A DNA stretch of 64,000 nt from Methylomonas albis (GTDB taxonomy: Bacteria > Pseudomonadota > Gammaproteobacteria > Methylococcales > Methylomonadaceae). Location of the stretch: positions 2,976,001 through 3,040,000 of the forward strand of contig NZ_JACXSS010000001.1 of NCBI RefSeq assembly GCF_014850955.1, written 5' to 3'. Below the pieces are notes generated by a model. That model did no database searches, had not been told where the DNA came from, and saw nothing but the letters and a program-made list of their open reading frames with translations. Shown here piece after piece: positions 37,488-46,895 of this stretch; within the stretch, counting starts at the first letter, position 1; every line of letters begins with the position of its first letter. The position numbers were made by a program, and so were the translations under genes.

Positions 37488-39509
37488 TTAGTCATTGCCC
37501 GGTATTGCATGCGGTCGCGGTGCTGGTTTGCCTAAATAAAAGCCTTGGGAAAAGTCGATACCCAAGGCTACAACTTTGGCCTGAATCTCGGCACTACCCA
37601 CGAACTCGGCGACTGTACGCATGCCCAAACGGCGCGCGGCATCGACGATGACACGCGCAATCACTTCAGAATCGGGATTGTCGATAATATTCATGATGAT
37701 GGAACCGTCGATTTTTAAGTAATCGATTTTTAAACGCAATAAATGCGCAAAGTTGGAATAGCCGCTGCCGAAATCGTCAATCGCAAAATGACAACCGTAG
37801 CCTTTCATTCGCTCAACAAACTCGAGCACCTCCTCGTAGCTTTCGATGCCTTCTGATTCGGTGATCTCCAAGATAATCCGCGACCCAACGCCGGGCCGAG
37901 ATAAGTGGTCAGCGATGAAACTCACGGTATCCGCATCGATAATATCCTCGACCGTCAGATTGATACTCATCTCCCCCACAGAGTCGGGCAACACTTGCAG
38001 CACTTGCTCGATCATAGTCCGCGTCAAGGCGGTATATTGCCGGGTACGTTTCGCGACACCGAGAAAGCTAGGCGGAATGACATTGCCATCTTCGTCTATC
38101 ATCCGCATTAAGGCTTCGTATTTGACGATTTCGCCGCTACGATTGTCGACGATGGGTTGATAATACGGCACGATGCGGCGGTCGGCCAACGCACTACGAA
38201 TCTTCTGGCTCCAGTGGATATTGTCCTTATAGTGCGATTTGATCTGCATCTGATCGGCATAAATCAAATAATCCCGATGTTCGATTCTGGCTCGCTCCAA
38301 AGCCAGCGCAGCGTGAGTATATGGATTGTCAGTACCGGAACAGATGCCGGCCGTGACCCGGATATTGATCTGGTCTTCACCGCAATCGATCGCTTCTAAT
38401 TCCAAAAACCTGATAATTCGGTCTATCAGCTGCTCAAAACTGCTGAGATCGCAGCCGTTTTGCGAGAACAGCGCAAACAGATCGCCGCCGATGCGATAGG
38501 CTTGGGCATCGGCACCGCCCATTTTTTGCAAACACTCGCCAATTTCCAACAAGACTTTATCGCCGTTGTATAAACCGTAAAAATCGTTAATGGCTTTGAA
38601 TTGATCGATATTGATCATGCCCAACATCGGTTGCTCGGCGTTCGCTAGATCCTGCATCAATTTCACTCGATTGGGCAAACCGGTTAATGCATCCGTGGTT
38701 TGTTCCCGAATCAATTCTTCCTGCCTGATCAGATGGGTCACATTAACGCTGGTCGATATAAATTCTCGAATCGAACTATCCGCGTTCAGGATAGGCACGA
38801 TGGTGTTGTTGATGTAAATCACCTCCCCGCTTTTGGTCAGATTGCTGTAAGTGCCACGCCAGATTGCGCCGCTTAGAATCGTGTTCCATAACTCCCGATG
38901 CAAACCGGGACCCGCATGAGGATCTTTTATCACTCGACTGGTTTTTCCGAGCACTTCCTCGCGCGAGTAGCCATAGGTTTGGACGAAGGCATCGTTTACA
39001 AAAGTGATCAAGCCTTGGGGATCGGTTCGGAACACGATATTAGACACATCCGTGGCATGCCGGTATTCATTCAGGCGTTTGACCCGCCCTTCCAAGGCCC
39101 GGCGCAAGCGGCTAAGTTCCAAATGCGTTTTGACCCTGGCCCGTACTTCGTCGATATCGAACGGCTTGGTAATAAAATCGGCGGCGCCCATGGAAAAACC
39201 GCGAACTTTTTCGATGGACGCATCGACTACCGTCACGAACAGCACGGGTATGCCGGCACTTCTAGAATCGCTCTTAAGCCGCCGGCAAACCTCATAACCA
39301 TCCATACCGGGCATTTTGACATCCAGCAACACCAAATCCGGTGGCGTCAGGCCTTGCGCCAACTCAACCGCGCGCATGCCATCCGTCGCAACCCTAATGC
39401 CGTAATCATCCTTTAGTACTTCGAGTAAACCGTGGATATTTTCGGGAAGATCATCTACCACTAAAATAGTCGGTCGGGAATTGAGCGCTAGGGGTTCGTC
39501 TTTGTTCAT
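37488..39509 (-). CDS. REC-PAS-GGDEF-EAL response regulator (likely c-di-GMP phosphodiesterase)
   Basis: The 673-residue protein starts with a receiver domain (phospho-Asp in 'LVLLDVKMPG'), then a PAS domain, a GGDEF domain and an EAL domain. The cyclase motif reads 'RIGGDLFALF', so GGDEF is changed to GGDLF and is probably inactive. The EAL domain keeps 'YEALMR' and 'DDFGSGYSNF' and should hydrolyse c-di-GMP. ATG at 39509 is chosen although it has no clear ribosome binding site; a TTG at 39542 would add 11 residues. The gene ends 20 bases before the TonB receptor. Confidence 0.85.
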   Translation of the reverse strand: MNKDEPLALNSRPTILVVDDLPENIHGLLEVLKDDYGIRVATDGMRAVELAQGLTPPDLVLLDVKMPGMDGYEVCRRLKSDSRSAGIPVLFVTVVDASIEKVRGFSMGAADFITKPFDIDEVRARVKTHLELSRLRRALEGRVKRLNEYRHATDVSNIVFRTDPQGLITFVNDAFVQTYGYSREEVLGKTSRVIKDPHAGPGLHRELWNTILSGAIWRGTYSNLTKSGEVIYINNTIVPILNADSSIREFISTSVNVTHLIRQEELIREQTTDALTGLPNRVKLMQDLANAEQPMLGMINIDQFKAINDFYGLYNGDKVLLEIGECLQKMGGADAQAYRIGGDLFALFSQNGCDLSSFEQLIDRIIRFLELEAIDCGEDQINIRVTAGICSGTDNPYTHAALALERARIEHRDYLIYADQMQIKSHYKDNIHWSQKIRSALADRRIVPYYQPIVDNRSGEIVKYEALMRMIDEDGNVIPPSFLGVAKRTRQYTALTRTMIEQVLQVLPDSVGEMSINLTVEDIIDADTVSFIADHLSRPGVGSRIILEITESEGIESYEEVLEFVERMKGYGCHFAIDDFGSGYSNFAHLLRLKIDYLKIDGSIIMNIIDNPDSEVIARVIVDAARRLGMRTVAEFVGSAEIQAKVVALGIDFSQGFYLGKPAPRPHAIPGND

Positions 39510-39555
39510 CGTCAAGGAAAGTAGTTGGGCAAGTGTTGCCAATTCACCCGAACGA

Positions 39556-39978
39556 TTATAGTCTGCCGTAGCGTTTCCGATAGGCCGCCAACTCCAAATG
39601 GAGCCTAACCCGCGTCAAAAGCATCTCAGGCATCACAGGCTTAAGTAAATAATCGTCTGCGCCCAATTCCAGTCCTTTGGTGTCGTCACCAATGTCGCCA
39701 GCCGCAGTGACAAAAATCACCGGGATCTCAACAGTTGATGGATCACTACGTAAGTGGCCCAGCACTTGATAACCGTCCATTTCCGGCATGTGTATATCCA
39801 GCAAAATCAAATCAGGAGCAGGTGTGCGCCGCGCTATTTCCAGGGCCTTTTCACCGGAAGTAGCCGCCATCACCGCATAATCCTGCCGCAAAATATTCAG
39901 CAAGGTATGCAGGTTTTCATGCACATCGTCAACAATCAGAATTCTCGGTTTTTCGTTTGAAACACATATATCGTTCAT
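39556..39978 (-). CDS. Single-domain response regulator
   Basis: The 140-residue protein is a stand-alone receiver with acidic pair 'VDDVHEN', phospho-Asp in '[14 protein letters not shown]', Thr in 'FVTAAGD' and Lys in 'LLKPVMPE'. It is the first gene of the signalling cluster and lies just ahead of the REC-PAS-GGDEF-EAL gene. A role as phosphate shuttle from the hybrid kinase is plausible but inferred. The gap upstream (39979-40236) shows no gene. Confidence 0.85.
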   Translation of the reverse strand: MNDICVSNEKPRILIVDDVHENLHTLLNILRQDYAVMAATSGEKALEIARRTPAPDLILLDIHMPEMDGYQVLGHLRSDPSTVEIPVIFVTAAGDIGDDTKGLELGADDYLLKPVMPEMLLTRVRLHLELAAYRKRYGRL

Positions 39979-40236
39979 ATAAGCCCTACATCTAGCCTGA
40001 TTGGCGGCGAATAGAGAGTTGGCTGCCTCGAAACAGTCCCCCGTTTAAAATCGTAAACAAACTCTTGCCAAAGTTAGCCCATGATCCACCCAAGAGCAAA
40101 GTAAGGCCGTTTACACGCCACAAATAGAACAACATGGACCGCGTAAAACCAATGTCTAACTTTGAAAAATGTGTGCTAAAAATGCAAATTAAGCCCGGAA
40201 CAGGCCTAGCTGTTTAAGCGGCATTATTCAAGGCTA

Positions 40237-41550
40237 CTAAATATCTTTTAACAGCACGTTGCAGCTGGATACTTCGATAATGGTGTTAAAGGTTTCGAGC
40301 GCCTCGCTTAACAGAGGCTCCCAGTTACTATCCGGCAACTGGTTTTGTCCGCATTGTTCAAGCGCGTTGATTACGTAGCTGATGGTCAAGATATGAATAT
40401 CCACCGCCGGCAAATAAACCTCGTCGCTGTCGTCCGGTTCTTTCAGTTCGGCGAGTAGGTGGCTGCGCACTAATTTCGCCAGCACATCCTGGACAATCGC
40501 AATGGGCACAGCCAGTTTTCCGGCAATGTCGGCAGCGCTTAGAGGAGCATGCAATTGGCTAAAGTTTTTGACTATCAGATGCATGATTTGTAAGGCAACC
40601 AGCTTTTTAAGCGCAAAACTTAAATTGGCAAAGCGATTGTGGTTTCGATAGGTTTGATAATTTTGGGTAAAAAACGCCATTTCGCAGCCGAATAACACGA
40701 TCATCCAACAGCTTTGCAGCCAAACTACAAACAAGGGCAGCGCCGCAAAACTGCCGTAAATAGCGTTATAACTCGACGCGCCGATCTGCAGGCTTATATA
40801 CGCCCATTGCAGCAGTTGATAGCTAAGGCCGGTCACCACCCCGGCTAGGATTCCGGCCCGAAAGTTTATTTTATGGTTAGGCATAAAAATAAACGTAAAG
40901 GAAAACAAGACGATCATCAGCAACACCGGCGACAAACTTAGCGCCTTAACCACCAGCCAGGTAGCGAACGCCGGCAATTGAATGACGGTAATAAACCAGG
41001 TTATCTGCGTGCTAACCAACACCGTTATACTGCTAGCGGCTATCAACAGTACCGGCGCCAGCAACATCAAGGATAGATAGTCGCTAAATTTGCGACCCAA
41101 AGACCGGCTTTTACCGATTTTCCAAATGTAGTTAAACGATGCTTCGATATTGCCAATCAAGCTGATGATCGTCCAAAACAGCACGACAATCCCTATCCCC
41201 GCCACCACTTCACCCTTGGTACTTTCCAACAGGTTTTTCGCAAAGCCGATTAATTGCGTTACCAAAGCATCTTGATTCGGCACGCGCTGCAGCAGCTCTT
41301 GCTCCAGCATGGTTTCAAAACCAAAGCCCTTGGCAATCCCGAACAACATGGCGATGACGGGCACTATCGACAAGATGCTGTACAAGGTCAAAGCCGAGGC
41401 TCGCAGCTGACAAAGATCGAGATCGAAACTTTGCAAGGACAAAATAACGATTTTTAAATATTTGATTATTTTTTCGTGAACATACGGCAGATCTTGCTCG
41501 TGCAGCAGCCAAATATCGTCTTGGATAAATTTAAGCAATTTGTGGTACAT
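40237..41550 (-). CDS. YihY/BrkB family membrane protein
   Basis: The 437-residue protein has six membrane helices in the first 290 residues, with the family motifs 'RASALTLYSILSIVPVIAM' (near 65), 'FNYIWKIGKSRSLGRKF' (near 140) and 'YGSFAALPLFVVWLQ' (near 262). A cytoplasmic C-terminal domain resembling a winged helix follows. This is the UPF0761/YihY family, formerly wrongly called ribonuclease BN; its transport role is unsettled. Confidence 0.88.
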   Translation of the reverse strand: MYHKLLKFIQDDIWLLHEQDLPYVHEKIIKYLKIVILSLQSFDLDLCQLRASALTLYSILSIVPVIAMLFGIAKGFGFETMLEQELLQRVPNQDALVTQLIGFAKNLLESTKGEVVAGIGIVVLFWTIISLIGNIEASFNYIWKIGKSRSLGRKFSDYLSLMLLAPVLLIAASSITVLVSTQITWFITVIQLPAFATWLVVKALSLSPVLLMIVLFSFTFIFMPNHKINFRAGILAGVVTGLSYQLLQWAYISLQIGASSYNAIYGSFAALPLFVVWLQSCWMIVLFGCEMAFFTQNYQTYRNHNRFANLSFALKKLVALQIMHLIVKNFSQLHAPLSAADIAGKLAVPIAIVQDVLAKLVRSHLLAELKEPDDSDEVYLPAVDIHILTISYVINALEQCGQNQLPDSNWEPLLSEALETFNTIIEVSSCNVLLKDI

Positions 41551-41711
41551 GGCTGGGCTTGGCGGGTGGCGGTAACTGCGAAAATAGAATCCCTTCTCCG
41601 CCGACAGTATAAATTGAAAAAGCGAAGTTTATGGTAATACGCGGTGCACCGCCGATAAAGCTGCGGCGCGACTTGCTATAGGCAGCGAGGCGTAAAACGA
41701 GTTATCAGAGC

Positions 41712-43511
41712 TTAATGAACATCGAACTGTAAGTTTGCCAGCCTGGCATACAGTCCGCTTTGTTTGCGTAAACCTTCGGGCGTACCGGTTTCGACGATGC
41801 GCCCTTGATCCAACACCACGATGCGGCTGACCTTATTCACGGTGGCCAAGCGGTGCGCAATTATCAAGGTGGTACGACCTTGCATCGCCGCATTCAAACC
41901 CTGCTGTATCCGCACTTCCGACTCCGCATCCAACGCGCTGGTGGCTTCGTCCAGCAACAACAACGGCGCGTTTTTCAAAATGGCCCGGGCGATGGCAATA
42001 CGTTGGCGCTGACCACCGGATAAGCGCGTACCACGCTCGCCGAGAAAGGTTTGATAGCCATCCGGCAGGCGATCTATGAATTCCGCCACCTGCGCCAATT
42101 GCCCGGCCGCGATGACTTCCGCGTCGCTGGCATCGGGTCTGCCGTAACGAATATTCTCCAGCGCGGAAGTCGAGAAAATCACCGCGTCTTGCGGCACGAT
42201 GGCAATTTTGCCGCGCAGTTCTTGCAAAGATAGATGGCGAATATCCTGACCGTTTAGGCAGATAGCCCCGTGCGTAACATCGTAAAAACGTAATAGCAAT
42301 TGGAACAGCGTGGTCTTGCCGGCCCCGGACGGACCGATAAAAGCGACGCTCTCCCCTGCCGCGATGCTTAAATCGATACTATCCAGTGCGGCGGTTTGCA
42401 AGCGCGACGAATAACTAAAGCTGACTTGCTGAAATTGAATCTCTGCCGTGTTGCTGTCCGCCAAGGACTGAGGTGAAGAGGTATCGACTATTGCCGGTTC
42501 GGCATGCAGCAGTTCCAGCAAGCGCCCGGTTGCGCCGGTTGCCCGCATCACGTCGCCCCAGACTTCCGCTATGGTGCTGACCCCGCCGGAAGCCAGGGTT
42601 GCATAGAGTACGAAAGACGCCAGTTGTCCGCCGGTCATGATGCCGGCGTTGACCTGGTTGGCGCCTATCCATAACACGAAAATGATGGAGCCCATCACGG
42701 CGGTGATGACGATAACCGTTAGTGCGGAACGAAATCGACTGCGACGCACAGCGGTGAGGAAACTGATTTCGGCACGCTCGCTAAAGCGATTCGCTTCGCG
42801 GCATTCCTGGGTGTAGGCTTGGACAGTAGGCACCGCGTTAAGAATCTCGCCGGCCAACGCCGAGGCGTCGGCGATCTTGTCCTGCGATTCCCGAGATAAT
42901 TTTTTTACTTGCCGGCCCATAGCCAGTATCGGCAAGGTCAGCAAGATCATCAGCCCCAAAATCAGCGAGAACAGATACAGGCTGGTCAATGCCAGCATGA
43001 TCATGCCGCCGACAAATTGAAATAGGCTGCGCAAACCCATTGAAATCGAACTGCCCACCACAGTTTGAATCAGCGTGGTATCGCCGGTCAGACGTGATAA
43101 CACTTCCCCGGTTTGTAAGGTTTCGAAAAACTGCGGAGACAGGGCCAAAACCCGTTCGTAAACCGCGCTGCGCAAATTCGCCGTCACCCGTTCGCCGACC
43201 CAACTCACGGTGTAATAACGTGCAGCTATCGTCAACGCCCACAGGCAGGCCAAACCAAATAGCACCAGAAAGCGCTTGTCCATGCTCAACGAACCCAACA
43301 AACCGCCCTGCACGGCCTGTCGCTGACCAAAGCCGAAATCGATTAGATCGCGAAACGCCAATGGCACTAACAAAATCGTCGCGGAACCAAGGCACAACAA
43401 ACAAAAAGCCAGAAGCATTCTGGCGCGATAGGGACGGATAAACGGCCATAGCGCCTTTAAGGTCGATATTTTGCGGGTGGAATCGGTGTGCTTAGCATTG
43501 GAAGCTGGCAT
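41712..43511 (-). CDS. MsbA-like ABC exporter (fused permease and ATPase)
   Basis: The 599-residue half-transporter has six membrane helices in residues 25-310 and an ATPase domain with Walker A 'GPSGAGKTT', signature 'LSGGQRQRIAIARA', Walker B 'LLLLDEATSALD' and H-loop 'IIAHRLAT'. It would act as a homodimer exporting a lipid or drug. ATG at 43511 is preferred because AGAGGT precedes it; a frame to 43661 would run through the tRNA-type terminator. It lies directly at the left edge of the integrated element. Confidence 0.9.
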   Translation of the reverse strand: MPASNAKHTDSTRKISTLKALWPFIRPYRARMLLAFCLLCLGSATILLVPLAFRDLIDFGFGQRQAVQGGLLGSLSMDKRFLVLFGLACLWALTIAARYYTVSWVGERVTANLRSAVYERVLALSPQFFETLQTGEVLSRLTGDTTLIQTVVGSSISMGLRSLFQFVGGMIMLALTSLYLFSLILGLMILLTLPILAMGRQVKKLSRESQDKIADASALAGEILNAVPTVQAYTQECREANRFSERAEISFLTAVRRSRFRSALTVIVITAVMGSIIFVLWIGANQVNAGIMTGGQLASFVLYATLASGGVSTIAEVWGDVMRATGATGRLLELLHAEPAIVDTSSPQSLADSNTAEIQFQQVSFSYSSRLQTAALDSIDLSIAAGESVAFIGPSGAGKTTLFQLLLRFYDVTHGAICLNGQDIRHLSLQELRGKIAIVPQDAVIFSTSALENIRYGRPDASDAEVIAAGQLAQVAEFIDRLPDGYQTFLGERGTRLSGGQRQRIAIARAILKNAPLLLLDEATSALDAESEVRIQQGLNAAMQGRTTLIIAHRLATVNKVSRIVVLDQGRIVETGTPEGLRKQSGLYARLANLQFDVH

Positions 43512-43565
43512 CCCAGTACCTCTTTGGGTGGTGCTGTGATTTGGCGCGAATTTCGAACGCCACAA

Positions 43566-43652
43566 AATAAAAAACCCGCTAAGCCTTGCGGCTAGCGGGT
43601 TTTTAAATTTCTTTGGACTACTCTGGAAGAGTAGATGGTACGAGGGTCGGAA
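43566..43652. other. Left attachment repeat (attL) with displaced tRNA-Leu 3' end
   Basis: This 87-base stretch repeats 57509-57596 with about 93% identity. It holds a terminator hairpin and about 17 bases of tRNA-Leu 3' end ('TGGTAC' at 43636-43641 then 'GAGGGTCGGAA' at 43642-43652, missing one C). It is the remnant of the original chromosomal tRNA end. Confidence 0.75.
43570..43604 (-). terminator. Original tRNA-Leu terminator at left edge
   Basis: A 12-base stem (43570-43581 with 43593-43604) is followed leftward on the minus strand by a T-tract. It duplicates the terminator after the intact tRNA at 57513-57547 and now stops transcription leaving the element toward the ABC exporter. Confidence 0.7.
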
Positions 43653-44264
43653 CCATAACATTCATAAGCACTTGTTTTATTTATCATAAAAATTTAACAG
43701 CCTGAGCAAGGACACACACAAGGACACAATTCTAAGTCTTATCCGGTATTTTCCTACCTAAACAGCTCAAATCCAAATATTTCGCTAGTCGTTACTATAG
43801 GGTTTATTTAGCCTGGATCAGCCTAAATAAACCCGACCTCACAAATGCTGAAAAACTGCCGATTTCCGCCATTCGGTTTTTCTCCAAATCCAGGTAATTC
43901 GCGTCTTTCAGCCAATCGCATCGCACACGGCAAAATTTCTCCAAAAAATTTAATAGATAATTAAATATTTATATATCAAATAGTTACTGTAAATCGACTG
44001 GTATTTAGGTCTGCCGTTTCGGTGTATTCAATGGCAGAAAGTGTAAATGATCGGCACTTTGCGAATACTGCACAACGGGTAAAAACGGTCCGCTTTGGTG
44101 CCAGAAAACCTTGAAATTCCTGGTTTTCACGCTAATTGTCCGAACTTAAGCGGTTCAAAACGAAATTCGCGTGCAAATTTTTGTGCAAAAACCGCGCAGG
44201 CGAGGAGGAGTGAATTTACGGCCGGTCGGCCGTGTTTGCGATCGCGATACCGGTACCGGGGCGC
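43653..44264. other. Non-coding left end of the element with inverted repeat
   Basis: No gene is seen in this 612-base AT-rich stretch. It contains a perfect 12-base inverted repeat, GGGTTTATTTAG at 43800-43811 with CTAAATAAACCC at 43823-43834 (11-base loop), and a TCTCCAA sequence repeated twice about 65 bases apart. It could hold integrase arm sites, a packaging or a replication cis region, none of which can be decided from sequence. Confidence 0.4.
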
Positions 44265-44735
44265 TTACAACTCGATCAGCTCCAGATCGCAGATCGGTGA
44301 GTTGTAATTGATCTCCCGCAGGTTACGCAGACGGTTGAACAGGCCGATCAAGTGATGGTGAGTCTGGTTAAATTGGCGCAGCTCGGCGCGATTCGCCTGC
44401 CGGGTTTTGGCGTAACGGTAGGCCAAGAACTGATCGCGCGATAACTGGCTCGCTACCGGGTTTTTCAGATCGATAGCGATTGCCAATAGCTCGCGGCGCT
44501 GACGTTTGCCGTCGACTAACTGTGCGCCATGCCGGACGAACCATAGTTCGATCAGTTCGGACAGCAAGCGGCCGTCGCCCGACGATCCGGCTGCGGCGCG
44601 GTGCTTCTCCAAATAATTGCGCTCGAACACTATGGCGGCATCCTTGGATAGAAAGCCGCGCCGGCGAATACGGGGTATCCCTTTACGTTGGACTTGTACA
44701 TGCCAAATCCCATTTTCGTCTTGATGAATGGCCAT
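44265..44735 (-). pseudogene. Truncated P2-type integrase (N-terminal half only)
   Basis: The 156-residue frame has the arm-binding start 'MAIHQDENGIWHVQVQRKG' and the core-binding region 'LLSELIELWFVRHGAQLVDGK', typical of P2/186-type tyrosine integrases. The whole catalytic domain (R...HxxR...Y) is missing, and no continuation is seen in the downstream 600 bases. It still has GAGG upstream of the ATG. It is either a dead relic of an earlier element or a DNA-binding remnant. It differs from the intact P4-type integrase at the other end. Confidence 0.7.
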
Positions 44736-44804
44736 CCTTTCATCCTCATGGTTGTAGGCTGGCGATAAAAAGGCAAGCCGGCTCGATCCGGCTTGCCGAT
44801 TAGG

Positions 44805-45434
44805 TTAAGCCGCTTGGCTGATAATCTCCTCGATTCTGCTTTTGGCAAGCGAGGGTTCGGCGAAGATCCGAAAAGCTTCAAATTCGTCGGCAAAAACTGC
44901 TTTGCACAACTCTTCACCGATGATCTGATAGGCCAATTGGGCTTGTTCGGTTTTTTCTTGGCCAGTGAACGGATGATGATTCAAGTAATGAGCCGCGACC
45001 CCTAGGACAAACACCTTCAAGTGTTGCTCTCTGTCCTCGACACAAGATGCCAAGGCTCGCTGTTTAATCTCGCCGGCAGCAATAGCCAATTGCCGCCAAC
45101 GCTGATGACCAATATTCCGCGAATGGTCGACCAGCATTTGCAAGGCGCCGTTCTGTAAAACGATCGCCTCGCCGATCGCTTCGCGCTCCAAATTCTTGTC
45201 GGCAATCAAGCGCTTCAATGCAATGTAGTCGTCGCTGCTCATATCGCCGTTAGCCATTGCTTGGCCGGCCTGTTTCAGCTTTTGGTTCAAGTCGGACAGC
45301 TCCGACTCAATATCATTCTGCCGCTGTTCCAGCTTAACAATATCCCCGCGTTTTTCGGCCTCATTTTGCTGGGCGGCTTCCAGTTCGGTTTTCTTAGCCA
45401 GATAATCTTGTTCGGCATTCGATATAGGGTTCAT
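44805..45434 (-). CDS. Hypothetical coiled-coil protein of the element
   Basis: The 209-residue protein has a long heptad-rich coiled coil over residues 5-90 ('AEQDYLAKKTELEAAQQNEAE' pattern), then a helical C-terminal domain. It lacks a signal peptide. GGAG precedes the ATG at a good distance. Coiled-coil proteins of this kind in phages can be scaffolds, but no family was recognised and the role is unknown. Confidence 0.5.
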   Translation of the reverse strand: MNPISNAEQDYLAKKTELEAAQQNEAEKRGDIVKLEQRQNDIESELSDLNQKLKQAGQAMANGDMSSDDYIALKRLIADKNLEREAIGEAIVLQNGALQMLVDHSRNIGHQRWRQLAIAAGEIKQRALASCVEDREQHLKVFVLGVAAHYLNHHPFTGQEKTEQAQLAYQIIGEELCKAVFADEFEAFRIFAEPSLAKSRIEEIISQAA

Positions 45435-45495
45435 GTCGGGTACTCCAATTTAGTGAATAAATTGCTGCGCGGTATCGGCCGCGCAGCGGGCGGGG

Positions 45496-45765
45496 TTAAA
45501 CCAAATGGTCGTGGCTGCCGGTTAATACGCGCAATGCCTCTTGCGACAGGTCCGCCGTTTCTTTGAACAGCTCGATCTGCTGAATATCCGGATTAATATC
45601 GCTGAAGACAGCAAGCGTACCTTGCACTGAGTTGAGTTCCTTGCGGATCGCCTCCGCCTCTTCGCTGGACATTTTCTGAGTGAACTTGATCTTTTTCATG
45701 GCGCCGGATAGCTTTTGGACGGTCTCACTGAGATATTGCTTTTGTGTGTCGTTTAAATGGTTCAT
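45496..45765 (-). CDS. Small hypothetical helical protein of the element
   Basis: The 89-residue protein is predicted helical and charged, with no recognised domain. It has a good ribosome binding site (AAGGAA) and is 61 bases ahead of the coiled-coil gene in the same direction. It is likely cotranscribed with the morphogenesis-like genes upstream. Confidence 0.5.
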   Translation of the reverse strand: MNHLNDTQKQYLSETVQKLSGAMKKIKFTQKMSSEEAEAIRKELNSVQGTLAVFSDINPDIQQIELFKETADLSQEALRVLTGSHDHLV

Positions 45766-45835
45766 GGTGTTTCCTTTATTTAGCTTGAGAATCGCCGAAC
45801 AATATCTTGATCGGCGATATGTTTAATCCTGGGTA

Positions 45836-46210
45836 TCAAGCGCCAGGACTGAAAAGCACGCCGAGAAACTCACTGGGAACAGCGTCTCTAAAATCGGTTG
45901 GTAAACCACCAAGCGCTATTCGCGTTGCATGATCGACATGCCACCCCCAAAACAACACACCCAACGATATTCTCGAGTCATATGTATCTGCCACCAAATA
46001 ACCCAGTGGATCTTTGGATTTTTTGTAATACGCTTCCGTATACAACTCGTTTGCGATAGATTCGGCATTAGCAGTGATGAAATCCCGAATCGCATTTGTA
46101 ACTTTAGGGCTAGGAAATACCATCAATCGACAGCGGTTAAATGTGACGTCTATCCCTTGCACCCTTAGTTGGGTCAAAGGGCTATTAACTGGCCATGGTG
46201 TAATTGCCAT
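45836..46210 (-). CDS. TubC-docking-like small protein, copy B
   Basis: The 124-residue protein starts 'PLTQLRVQGIDVTFNRCRLMVF', continues with 'KVTNAIRDFITANAESIANEL', and has a C-terminal extension of its own. The first 60 residues are clearly related to the protein encoded at 46896-47201 on the other side of the GpI-like gene, sharing the PL..LR.QG.D...L.V.P..KV..A...F.TAN pattern. The pattern resembles TubC N-terminal docking domains found near primases of mobile elements. GGAG precedes the start. Confidence 0.5.
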   Translation of the reverse strand: MAITPWPVNSPLTQLRVQGIDVTFNRCRLMVFPSPKVTNAIRDFITANAESIANELYTEAYYKKSKDPLGYLVADTYDSRISLGVLFWGWHVDHATRIALGGLPTDFRDAVPSEFLGVLFSPGA

Positions 46211-46299
46211 TTTCTTTCTCCAAAACAGTTAAAAATTGCTGGTCGGCATTTGTGTCGGCCGGCGGTCTCTCCTCAAGCCTTGTCTGACGTGTTTCAAAA

Positions 46300-46872
46300 T
46301 TAAACTGGAATATCCTCAACCCAATAATCCGACGACAGAATCATGCAGCCCGTATCAGGAACCTCGCCGAATAGAATGGGGTGCGGATGGCCGGCGGCGG
46401 TGAGGTTGACAACACCGTCGGCGATGAAGGATGGTTTGTTTTCCGGGCGCTCTTGTTGGGTTGCGGGGGTGTTTTTCTTTTTGCCGGTGATTAGGCTGGC
46501 AACTGCCGACAAGGCCAGCGACAATGCCATTTGCATGACAAACGCGGAAATAGCAATCGCAGTAGCAGCCGACGCACCGAGCGCGGTAGCAATACCGATA
46601 ATGACCGCAGGAACGTCGCCGCCCGCCGACGGCACTATCCATAACTCTTCATCCGCCCACGGATCGAGCGCATTTTCCCCAGTTACCTGCCGGCAATTAT
46701 CCTGGTTGTTTATATCCACCAATACCGCCACATAATGCCCAGCATCACATTCCGCTAAAAAGCCATCGCGCTGCACCGAAATTGCGCGCAATGCCTCGGC
46801 CGGTGTTTGTACGTCCAGCGTCCAGACCGGTTTGTATTTTTCCAGGTCGCCTAATAATCTGATTGTTTTCAT
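46300..46872 (-). CDS. Lambda GpI-like tail tip assembly protein
   Basis: The 190-residue protein resembles phage lambda tail assembly protein I: 'IRLLGDLEKYKPVWTLDVQT' and 'EALRAISVQRDGF' match the GpI ubiquitin-like N-terminal domain, a hydrophobic middle (residues 88-128) is rich in Ala/Gly/Ile, and 'GHPHPILFGEVPDTG' near the end matches the GpI 'G..lPvlYGe...G' motif. GpI helps start assembly of the tail tip complex and is lost from the virion. It is the only structural-assembly gene in the element, with no K, L, J or tape-measure genes near. GGAG lies seven bases before the ATG. Confidence 0.7.
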   Translation of the reverse strand: MKTIRLLGDLEKYKPVWTLDVQTPAEALRAISVQRDGFLAECDAGHYVAVLVDINNQDNCRQVTGENALDPWADEELWIVPSAGGDVPAVIIGIATALGASAATAIAISAFVMQMALSLALSAVASLITGKKKNTPATQQERPENKPSFIADGVVNLTAAGHPHPILFGEVPDTGCMILSSDYWVEDIPV

Positions 46873-46895
46873 AAGAATCTCCGTGATTAATGGTT

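Noticed and set aside
43512..43661. Longer start of the ABC exporter at 43661
   Set aside because: The added codons cross the duplicated tRNA terminator and attachment repeat; the ATG at 43511 has a good ribosome binding site.
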